The position numbers were made by a program, and so were the translations under genes. DNA of 51,127 bases from Paenibacillus alginolyticus DSM 5050 = NBRC 15375 (lineage in GTDB: Bacteria; Bacillota; Bacilli; Paenibacillales; NBRC-103111): positions 1-51,127 of the forward strand of contig NZ_AUGY01000061.1 of the NCBI RefSeq assembly GCF_000422905.1. Reading direction: 5' to 3'. Positions 35,760-43,800 of the stretch are shown here, piece after piece. Position 1 is the stretch's first letter, and each line of letters begins with the position of its first letter. Under the pieces are notes generated by a model. The model did not search any database. It was not told the origin of the DNA and saw nothing but the letters and a program-made list of their open reading frames with translations.

Positions 35760-36908
35760 TCATCCTTGTTGTCCGAAAACAATAGCGAGCATGTTAGACA
35801 GCCTATTCGCATAGGTGTGATCTCGCATTGTACGATACAATCCTCGCATAGCTATTTGTTTGCGTTCTTCTTCGTGTATCAAATAGTATTCCATCTTCTC
35901 CAATAGATCTTCTGGTGATGTATAGGTGACAATATCGTAATCCGGTGTATAAAAGTTAACCAAGTCGTCGCGTACATCTGTTAATTGAAGCACGCCGCAG
36001 CCGGATATCTCGAAAGTTCGCGGATTGGGGGAGGCTCCAAGTATTTGCCGGCTGTTATTGTTATATGCCTGGTCATCATAGGCTCGGTGCATATTAATGA
36101 CCATTTTAGCTCCATTATAAACATTCGCGGTTTGCTCCGGCTGCATCCAAGTATTGAGCTGAATCTGTGGCGCAAGCAGCTCATAGTGCTTCAATCGCTC
36201 CCACCATATGCCGGAGATGAAGATCCGTTTGTTCGACAAATAAGGAGCCAGCCGATCAAACATCTCCACTCGGTTCCAATAGGCAGATCCGATGAAACTG
36301 ATATCCCGGTGCATACCATGTGGAATGGGCTTTGGTCGAAACATATCCGGCTGAAAGGCAAGCGGTAAATAATGAACCTGAGGGCATCCCATTTCCTTAT
36401 ATAGCGACACGCAATTCACTTCCAACGTGAACATGAACTCGTAGTGGGTCGCATAAGAGACGGTGTAGTCCGTGTAATAGGGGTCATCCGTAAGCCATAT
36501 GGCCGTGCGGATGCCCATACTGCGAATCCGGTCTACCACATCTAGAGATAGATTCATCCCATCTAGAATAATCATCAGGTCGGGATGATAGACAGCAGCA
36601 AGCGTTTCGAGATTTGCTTCCGGGCTGCCGATACGAATCGGATCATTATCACAATTCCCTATAATTAATTCACGGACTAATGGACGCAAGCTGCCAATAA
36701 TCGCATGATCCAAGGGCTCGTAAGGAAAGCCTTTACCCGACGTTACATAGAGCACGCGTACATCCCATACGGGCTTTGGTGCACGATCCCGAATCGCTTT
36801 TTGAATAACAGCTTCACATTGCCCCAACCGAACGCCATTGGTTAATCCAGAGTCATAACCGTCCTTATGACCCCGTTTCCAGGCATGATTCTTTTTAACT
36901 ACGGCCAT
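35760..36908 (-). CDS. CgeB-like glycosyltransferase B (spore maturation type)
   Basis: A 382-residue protein related to B. subtilis CgeB, a spore-outer-layer glycosylation enzyme. The N-terminus carries glycines every fourth residue (RGHKDGYDSGLTNGVRLG, 12-29). The acceptor half has WLTDDPYYTDYTVSYATHYE; the C-terminal donor half has ISFIGSAYWNRVEMFD, NMHRAYDDQAYNNNSRQILG and NPRTFEISGCGVLQLTD, as in the Glyco_trans_1_2 group. It lies 15 bp after its paralogue A. Soluble, no signal peptide. The donor sugar is probably the dTDP-sugar made by the upstream genes (inference). Confidence 0.87.
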   Translation of the reverse strand: MAVVKKNHAWKRGHKDGYDSGLTNGVRLGQCEAVIQKAIRDRAPKPVWDVRVLYVTSGKGFPYEPLDHAIIGSLRPLVRELIIGNCDNDPIRIGSPEANLETLAAVYHPDLMIILDGMNLSLDVVDRIRSMGIRTAIWLTDDPYYTDYTVSYATHYEFMFTLEVNCVSLYKEMGCPQVHYLPLAFQPDMFRPKPIPHGMHRDISFIGSAYWNRVEMFDRLAPYLSNKRIFISGIWWERLKHYELLAPQIQLNTWMQPEQTANVYNGAKMVINMHRAYDDQAYNNNSRQILGASPNPRTFEISGCGVLQLTDVRDDLVNFYTPDYDIVTYTSPEDLLEKMEYYLIHEEERKQIAMRGLYRTMRDHTYANRLSNMLAIVFGQQG

Positions 36909-36923
36909 TTGTTCCTCTCCCTT

Positions 36924-38018
36924 CTAGGCAAATACAATTTCCATCATTTTTACTAATCGATCTGCAAACGTATGCTCCTGAACCGTTCTGCGCAAGCCTC
37001 TTATCGCAATGCGCAGCCTTTCCTCCTCATGCCGCAAATAAAAGTGCATCTTTTGAATAAGCTCATCCGCATTAAGAAAGGTTTCGATATCTAGACCCGG
37101 TTTGTAGTATTGATCCAAATCATAACGGTAATCTGTTATTTGCAACGTACCGCATGCGGCAATCTCATACGTTCTCGGGTTTATCGAATGACCTGGAAGG
37201 TTTCTACTATTTTTGTTATATGTTTCGTGATAGGTTAAGCGATGTACGTTAATGACAATTTTAGCGCCACTGTAATATTTCACAGACTCCTCGATGGGAA
37301 TCCATTGCAGCTTTATCCCATGCTTTAAGAGCTCATACTGACTTAGTTGGTCCCATAATGAACCGGCCAGCAGCACCTTTTTACTAGCTAAAAAGGGCGT
37401 AAGCTTGTTGAATAGGTCGATTCGATTAGGAAAGCCGCTCCCAATGAAGCAAATATCGCTGCGATATGCCGGATCTACTTGTAAGGGTTTGAACACAGTC
37501 GTATTAACGGCCAATGGCAAGTAATAGACTTGCTGACAACCAACCTCAGCATAAAAGGGTACACAGCTCATTTCATGAGTAAACACATAATCATAATGGG
37601 GAGCAAGCAATGCGGTATGGTCTGTAAAATAAGGATCATCCGCAAACCATATGGCCGTGCGAATCCCCATAAGTCTTACCTGATCCACATGGATCGAATG
37701 ATCCGGAGGAAAGATATGGAGCCCATTCATGACAAGCACAAGATTCGGCTGGAGTTCCCCCGCCAAACGAAGCATATCCGGAGCTGCACCGATAAACACT
37801 TCTCGAACCGTCTCCTGCAAGCCTTGAATAATCCCCTGATCAATGGCATCGAAGCCTTGAACGATAAAAAGTACGCTGGCATCTTTGAGTGGAAAAGGGG
37901 CTGGCCTCATCGTGTCAAGAACAGATTGGCACCGCCCCATCCGTAGTCCATGTTCCCAACCTGCACGAAAGCCCTGTTTCCTTCCCAGCGCCGAACTGAC
38001 AGCAATCGTTTTGCTCAT
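36924..38018 (-). CDS. CgeB-like glycosyltransferase A (spore maturation type)
   Basis: A 364-residue paralogue of the next gene. Glycine-zipper N-terminus GRKQGFRAGWEHGLRMG (12-28), then VLFIVQGFDAIDQGI, ADDPYFTDHTALLAPHYDYV, HYLPLAVNT-like YYLPLAVNTTVF, ICFIGSGFPNRIDLF, and NPRTYEIAACGTLQITDYR. CgeB of B. subtilis has very similar DDPYFTDHT and PLAVN text, so the family is clear. It starts right after rfbD. It is probably expressed in the mother cell and transfers sugar onto spore-surface material. Confidence 0.88.
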   Translation of the reverse strand: MSKTIAVSSALGRKQGFRAGWEHGLRMGRCQSVLDTMRPAPFPLKDASVLFIVQGFDAIDQGIIQGLQETVREVFIGAAPDMLRLAGELQPNLVLVMNGLHIFPPDHSIHVDQVRLMGIRTAIWFADDPYFTDHTALLAPHYDYVFTHEMSCVPFYAEVGCQQVYYLPLAVNTTVFKPLQVDPAYRSDICFIGSGFPNRIDLFNKLTPFLASKKVLLAGSLWDQLSQYELLKHGIKLQWIPIEESVKYYSGAKIVINVHRLTYHETYNKNSRNLPGHSINPRTYEIAACGTLQITDYRYDLDQYYKPGLDIETFLNADELIQKMHFYLRHEEERLRIAIRGLRRTVQEHTFADRLVKMMEIVFA

Positions 38019-38019
38019 T

Positions 38020-38892
38020 TCACACCTTCTTTACTATGACTGCTGGATAAACATGGTCGATCTTCAAGAAGAAGTTCAGCGCCGATTCCCAATCTCTCAT
38101 CGGGGTAAAGCCATTGTCAGCAATAGCTTTGTGAGCAAATGCCGAGTACATCGGTCTTTCCGCAGGCAATGGATACAAATCCGAATGTACAGGAATCAGC
38201 GGAACATGCTCCATCTGAGCCATCTTCAAAATGTACAAGGCGAATTCATATCTAGAACACACCCCTTGATTCGATGCGTGATAAATGCCATACCTGTCCG
38301 TTTCAATCAGTTCTCGAAGAAAGATCGCCAGATCCAAACAATACGTGGGTGAGCCGAATTGATCATCTACAATGGACAGTGGTCCTCCCGACCGCGCCTT
38401 TTCCAATACTTTGGTAACAAAATTAGCTCCTTTGGTGCCATATAACCAAGACGTACGTACGACAAAATGCTTCGAGCAGGTCATTCTGACGAATTTCTCT
38501 CCAAGAAGCTTGGAATGACCATATATATTGTTTGGATTGGTGGTATCCCCCTCCTCATACGGGGTTCCCTTCGTTCCATCGAACACATAGTCGGTACTGA
38601 CATATACAAGCTTGGCACCGATTTGTTCGCAAGCTTTTGCTATATGCAGGGCTCCCATGGCATTCACTTGATAGGCTAGTTCCGTCTCTGTTTCCGCCTT
38701 ATCGACATTCGTATAAGCAGCAGCGTGAATAACAACATCCGGTCGCTCTTGTAAAAGGATGTCCATGACTTTCTTCTCATCGCTCACGTCAAATTGGTCT
38801 TTGCGCCAAGCGGATACTTCATGAACGGAGCCAAACACACGGATGAGATCATAACCGAGCTGTCCACCAGCTCCAGTGATTAATATTTTCAT
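38020..38892 (-). CDS. rfbD: dTDP-4-dehydrorhamnose reductase
   Basis: A 290-residue RmlD/RfbD enzyme: GAGGQLGYDLIRV, HAAAYTNVDKAE, VYVSTDYVFDG, YGHSKLLGEKFV with the catalytic Tyr and Lys, and DDQFGSPTYCLDLA. It performs the last NAD(P)H-dependent step to dTDP-rhamnose. Its ATG overlaps the rfbB stop by 4 bp (coupling). The 3,5-epimerase RfbC that normally feeds it is not in the window, so either it lies elsewhere or the product is another dTDP-6-deoxyhexose. Confidence 0.94.
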   Translation of the reverse strand: MKILITGAGGQLGYDLIRVFGSVHEVSAWRKDQFDVSDEKKVMDILLQERPDVVIHAAAYTNVDKAETETELAYQVNAMGALHIAKACEQIGAKLVYVSTDYVFDGTKGTPYEEGDTTNPNNIYGHSKLLGEKFVRMTCSKHFVVRTSWLYGTKGANFVTKVLEKARSGGPLSIVDDQFGSPTYCLDLAIFLRELIETDRYGIYHASNQGVCSRYEFALYILKMAQMEHVPLIPVHSDLYPLPAERPMYSAFAHKAIADNGFTPMRDWESALNFFLKIDHVYPAVIVKKV

Positions 38893-39893
38893 GTGAGATC
38901 AGCTACTTTTGGGGCGCGGTAAGATCCGTCAGCAATGCGTGCACACCATTCGTGTTCTTGCACATACCAATCTAGCGTTTTCTTTAATCCTGATTCAAAT
39001 GAATAGAACGGCACCCACCCCAGCTCACGACGAATTTTGGTACTATCAATCGCATACCGACGATCATGTCCAAGGCGATCAGATACGAAGTGGATCAAAT
39101 CCTCCGATTTGTTAAGCATTTTCAGAATGCTTTTGACAACCTCCAAATTCGTTCGTTCATTTTGTCCGCCGATATTGTAAACCTCCCCTGCTACACCATC
39201 CTCAATCACTCGTTCAATTGCTGAACAATGGTCATCCACATACAACCAATCCCGTATATTCAATCCATCGCCATATATCGGAATCCGCTCATTACGAAGG
39301 GCACGAGTAATAATGAGTGGAATTAGCTTTTCAGGAAACTGACGAGGACCATAATTATTAGAGCAACGGGTAATAACACCCGGAAATCCATAGGTTTCAT
39401 AGTAGGCTCTGACGAGTAGATCCGATCCTGCCTTACTCGCAGAATAAGGAGAATTAGGTGCTAGAGGAGTCGTTTCGGTGAATGCTCCCTCGTCACCAAG
39501 TGATCCATACACCTCATCGGTTGAAATATGAATGAACTTCTTGACCTGGTGCTGTCTTGCTGCCTCTAATAAGCATTGTGTCCCTGCGACATTCGTAAGC
39601 ACGAAGCTGCGGGGGTTACGAATACTTCGATCTACATGGGTTTCGGCGGCAAAATGGACGACCACGTCAACCCCGAGCTTCATCTGTTGGTTGATCAAAG
39701 CAATATGAGCGATATCACCATGTACAAACTGGTACCCAGCTTGCCCATCTAGTGACCTGACGTTATCCTTGTTTCCTGCATACGTAAGTAAATCGATATT
39801 TATTAACTGATCTTCCGGATGATTTTTTTTCCAGTAATGCATAAAATTACTTCCAATAAATCCCATTCCGCCCGTAATTAGAATCACCGACAT
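38889..39893 (-). CDS. rfbB: dTDP-glucose 4,6-dehydratase
   Basis: A 334-residue dehydratase forming dTDP-4-keto-6-deoxyglucose. It has TGGMGFIGSN (7-16), HFAAETHVDRSI, the catalytic triad ISTDEVYG (T125, D126, E127) and YSASK (Y150, K154), then NNYGPRQFPEKLIPL, VDDHCSAIERV and YNIGGQNERTN. The length is normal. Its start overlaps the rfbA stop by one base. It is the intact counterpart of the deleted copy at 34753-35371. Confidence 0.95.
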   Translation of the reverse strand: MSVILITGGMGFIGSNFMHYWKKNHPEDQLINIDLLTYAGNKDNVRSLDGQAGYQFVHGDIAHIALINQQMKLGVDVVVHFAAETHVDRSIRNPRSFVLTNVAGTQCLLEAARQHQVKKFIHISTDEVYGSLGDEGAFTETTPLAPNSPYSASKAGSDLLVRAYYETYGFPGVITRCSNNYGPRQFPEKLIPLIITRALRNERIPIYGDGLNIRDWLYVDDHCSAIERVIEDGVAGEVYNIGGQNERTNLEVVKSILKMLNKSEDLIHFVSDRLGHDRRYAIDSTKIRRELGWVPFYSFESGLKKTLDWYVQEHEWCARIADGSYRAPKVADLT

Positions 39894-40612
39894 TAGCTGT
39901 CCTCCTTCCTTACAAAAAGAGTAGCCTGAAAGAGAGATTCATGTGTCCCGGCATCAATCCACCATCCTGTAAAGAACTCATGAGTAAGCTTGCCAGCAGC
40001 TGCGTACACATTGTTCACATCGGTGATTTCCAGCTCGCCTCGGTTGGAAGGCGTTTGTTGTTTGATAATGTCAAACACCGTAGAATCAAATAAATAAATA
40101 CCCGTAACTGCATAAGATGAGCTTGGATGCTCCGGCTTTTCTTCGATCCGTTCAATGATGCCGTCCATCATCTTTGCAACACCATATCTTCTAGGATCAG
40201 CCACTTTCTTAAGAATGACCATTGCTCCCTCTTTCTGCTTCTCGAAAGTGTTAATCATCGGATTTAAGGAATCTTCAAACAAGTTGTCACCAAGAAGAAC
40301 GACGAATTTCTCACCTGACAACACGAATTCCTTCGCAAGCGCCAGTGCCTCAGCGATCCCCCCGGCTTTCTCTTGGAGCTTGTAGGTAAGACGGACACCA
40401 AACGTTTCACCGCTGCCCAAATATTCCAAATACAATCCTGCGGACTGTTTCCCCGTGATTAATAAAATATCTTGAATGCCAGCTTTGCATAATTTCTCAA
40501 TGGCATATTGAATCATGGGTAATTCACCGACTGGAAGCAAATGTTTATTGATGATGTTCGTCAGAGGACGCAAGCGGCTTCCCGTCCCTCCCGCCAGTAC
40601 AACACCCTTCAC
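39893..40612 (-). CDS. rfbA: Glucose-1-phosphate thymidylyltransferase (short RmlA/SpsI type)
   Basis: A 239-residue nucleotidyltransferase that makes dTDP-glucose. It starts with GTG, with KGVVLAGGTGSRLRPLT as the NTP-binding loop, GDNLFEDSL for the metal Asp, EEKPEHPSSSYAVTGIYLFD, and GELEITDVNNVY. AAAGGGG lies before the GTG; a much longer upstream frame has no RmlA similarity in its first 42 residues and is rejected. The short length matches B. subtilis SpsI, part of spore coat polysaccharide synthesis. It heads the block-1 operon, 150 bp after the terminator of the repeat-protein gene. Confidence 0.93.
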   Translation of the reverse strand: MKGVVLAGGTGSRLRPLTNIINKHLLPVGELPMIQYAIEKLCKAGIQDILLITGKQSAGLYLEYLGSGETFGVRLTYKLQEKAGGIAEALALAKEFVLSGEKFVVLLGDNLFEDSLNPMINTFEKQKEGAMVILKKVADPRRYGVAKMMDGIIERIEEKPEHPSSSYAVTGIYLFDSTVFDIIKQQTPSNRGELEITDVNNVYAAAGKLTHEFFTGWWIDAGTHESLFQATLFVRKEDS

Positions 40613-40760
40613 AAGACATACCCCTTTCCAAGCGTTATAATGGTGCGTAGCCACATCCACTTCTTTAATCATATGCTTTCGTGATATATGGAAATTGGAC
40701 GAATACCCCTGATTCAAAAATTGGTCATTCAACCACAAGATAAAACGCCGCTAAACAACA

Positions 40761-40802
40761 AAAAACGGCTAGCTCGCAGAATCTGCGACACAAGCCGTTT
40801 AT
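40761..40802 (-). terminator. Terminator of the decapeptide-repeat gene
   Basis: AAACGGCT/AGCCGTTT arms (40763-40770 / 40793-40800) with an inner TCGCAG/CTGCGA stem are followed on the minus strand by TTTTTTG. It separates the repeat gene from rfbA. Confidence 0.85.
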
Positions 40803-40824
40803 CATCTACCTGAGCCCTCTTCAT

Positions 40825-43800
40825 TTACAACTTTTTGCCGATAGCTATCCAATTCACGATACCTTCTTGATCGGGTGAAAACTTGGCACGTATAACGGAT
40901 ACTATGGCGTTTTCCATCGATTTTTGTTTCACAGATACATAGCAGGCCTGGTGATCCGTCATCGCCGTCAACACATAATTCTCATCCGCAAACTTCTCAT
41001 CGAAGTGTAATACGACTTCCATCATCTCATCCTGAATTTTCATTTCAAAAGGAACGAGTCCAAACTGCTGCGTAATATTTTTTTTCGTACTTGGCGTCTG
41101 CAGAACATTTTCCGTTAACTTCGTTACAGAAAGCGATCCATCTGCAATGTGCTCCCTGCTTATAGCACCTGGTTTAAGCTTTGATCCGTCAATGCTGCTA
41201 CTCGCAATATGGAAATTGCTAACAGCCGCATAGGCTAGTTTGCTGCCATCAATACTGCCAACCGTCAGCTTCGATCCTTCCAATGCACCTTCTGCCAGAT
41301 GGCTGCTATTTACTGCGCCGGCTACCAACTTGCTGCCATCTACGCTGCCAGCTGCCAGCTTCGATCCGTCTACGGAACCGGGTACCAGATGACTGCTGTC
41401 CACTGCTCCAAACGCCAACTTGCTGCTATCTACACTGCCAATTGCAAGCTTCGCCGCATCTACAGCGCCGTCCATCAGGTGCTCATTTCTTACCGCACCT
41501 TCTACCAATTTACTGCTATCCACACTGCCTGCCGCCAGCTTATTGCCATCTACCGCGGCTGCAGCCAAATGCTCCTTAGTTACTGCGCCAACTTTAATCT
41601 TATTGCTGTCTACACTGCCCGGGGCCAACTTCGAGCCTGACACTGCTTTATCAGCAAGGTGCTCACTACTCACCGAGCCGCCCGCCAGAATTCGACCGTT
41701 TACACTGCCATCAGCCAGCTTTGCCTCATCCACTGCACCGTCCGCCAAATGTCCATTCGTAACCGCACCTGCGATGAGCTTACTTCCGTCCACGCTGCCA
41801 ATGGTCAAATGGTAGTTGCTGATGATGCCAGAGGCCAACTTGCTGCCATCAATACTTCCTGCAGCTAGCTTCGCGCCATACAATGCGCCATCAGCGAGAT
41901 GATCGCCGCTAACAGCACCTGCGGTCAACTTGCTGCCATCTACACTTCCTGCTGCCAACTTAGCCCCATCGACAGCACCGTCGATAAGATGAGCGTTGTT
42001 GATGGATGCAGCTGTCAGTTTGCTGCCATCTACACTTCCTGCGGCTAGCTTTGTAATATCAACTGCACCTTCTGAGAGATGAAAGCCACTAATGGCGCCA
42101 GATACCAGCTTGCTGCCATCCACACTGAATGGAGCCAGCTTGCTGCTTGTGATGACTCCATCACCTAAGTGCTCATTCGTTACCGAGCCTGCCACCAGCT
42201 TGCTGCCGTCCACACTGTTTGGAGCCAGCTTTGATGCATTAATGGATCCAATCGCGATGTGATCGCTGTTCACAGCCCCAGTGACTAACTTACTGCTGTC
42301 CACAATACCTGCAGCCAGCTTAGTACTCGTAACAGAACCATCAATGAGGTGACCGCTGCCAACCGATCCTAGAGCTAATTTACTACTTCCTACACTGCTG
42401 TCTGCAAGCTTAGATCCATCCACTATCCCATTCGCTAAGTGTTCATTATTTACAGCGCCTGCTGCCAGCTTCGATCCATCTACAACGCTATCAATGAGAT
42501 GTTCCCGATGAACCGAACCCGCCACCAACTTAGTTCCATCTACACTACCTGCTGCCAACTTCGCACCATCAACAACACCGTCTGACAGATGCTCATTCTT
42601 TATCAAGCCTGTTGTCAACTTACTACTGTCTACGCTGCCTGTCGCCAGCTTCGCTCCATACACCGCATTATCAGCTAAATGATAATTACTAACAGCGCCA
42701 AGAATCAATTTGCTTCCGTCTACTGAATTCGCAGCAAGCTTATCATTATCAACAGCACCGTTTGCCAGGTGCTCAGTATCGACAACCCCAAACCCAAGCT
42801 TTGTTCTATCTACTGCACCATCAGACAAATGTTTGCTTGTAACTGATCCTAGAGACAGCTTCGTACTGTCTACGCTGCCCATTGCCAACTTCGAATTACT
42901 TACAGCACCATCCGATAAGTGCTCACTATTTACAGCGAGCGCTGATATTTTGGAACTCGTGATAGCCCCGTCTGCCAAATGTCTTCCACTAAGCGCGCCG
43001 CTCACTAGCTTGCTGCCATGAATACTTTCATTAGCCAGTTTAGCCGCTGTAATCGCCCCATCAGCGATATGCTCACTATTGATGGCTTTCACTGAGATTT
43101 TGCGGCTAGTCACACTCGCATCTGCTAAATTGGCTTCCTTCACCGCTTGGTCTTCCAGTTTCCTTGTTGTCACTGCTCGATCCTGGAGTACCTTGGATGA
43201 TACGGATTCAGCTTGCAGATGCTGGGTTCCAACCGCTCCATTTGCCAGCTTTTCTTCTGTAACAGCTCCTAGCGCAAGAGTTTCAGAAGTAATCGATTGT
43301 TCGACAAGTTTACTTCCTTCCAGACTTCGGTCAGCGAAGATGCCAATAGTAATAGATCCTTGGGCTAAATGTTCAGACGTTATTGCACCTGGTTTAATGT
43401 GCAGACCATTAATAATATTCTCTTGTAGATGGCGAGTTTCAACAGACATCGCGGCCATTTTGCTGCTTGTTACAGCTTCTTCCGCGATTTTACTCGTTGT
43501 AATGGTTTCATCTTGCAAATGAAGGGTTGAAATGGCTTCTTCGGCTATGTGTTCGCGTTGAATCGCTGACCAAGCAATTTGTTTCTCGCCTATTGCTTGA
43601 TCTGCGACATGCTCCGAACGAATCACCTTTAACCCCATCTTATCCTCAGTGACAATTCCATTCTGAAGGTGCTCTTTACCAATTGCCTGATGAGTAATGT
43701 GTTGACCTAATACGGCTACATCCTTCAAATGAGTACTACTAATGATGCCTTCTTGCAAATGCCCTGTTTTGATGGAACTCAGAGAGATTTTATCAGAAGT

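Noticed and set aside
40613..40738. Longer N-terminus for rfbA
   Set aside because: The extra 42 codons lack similarity to nucleotidyltransferases, and the GTG at 40612 has a good RBS.
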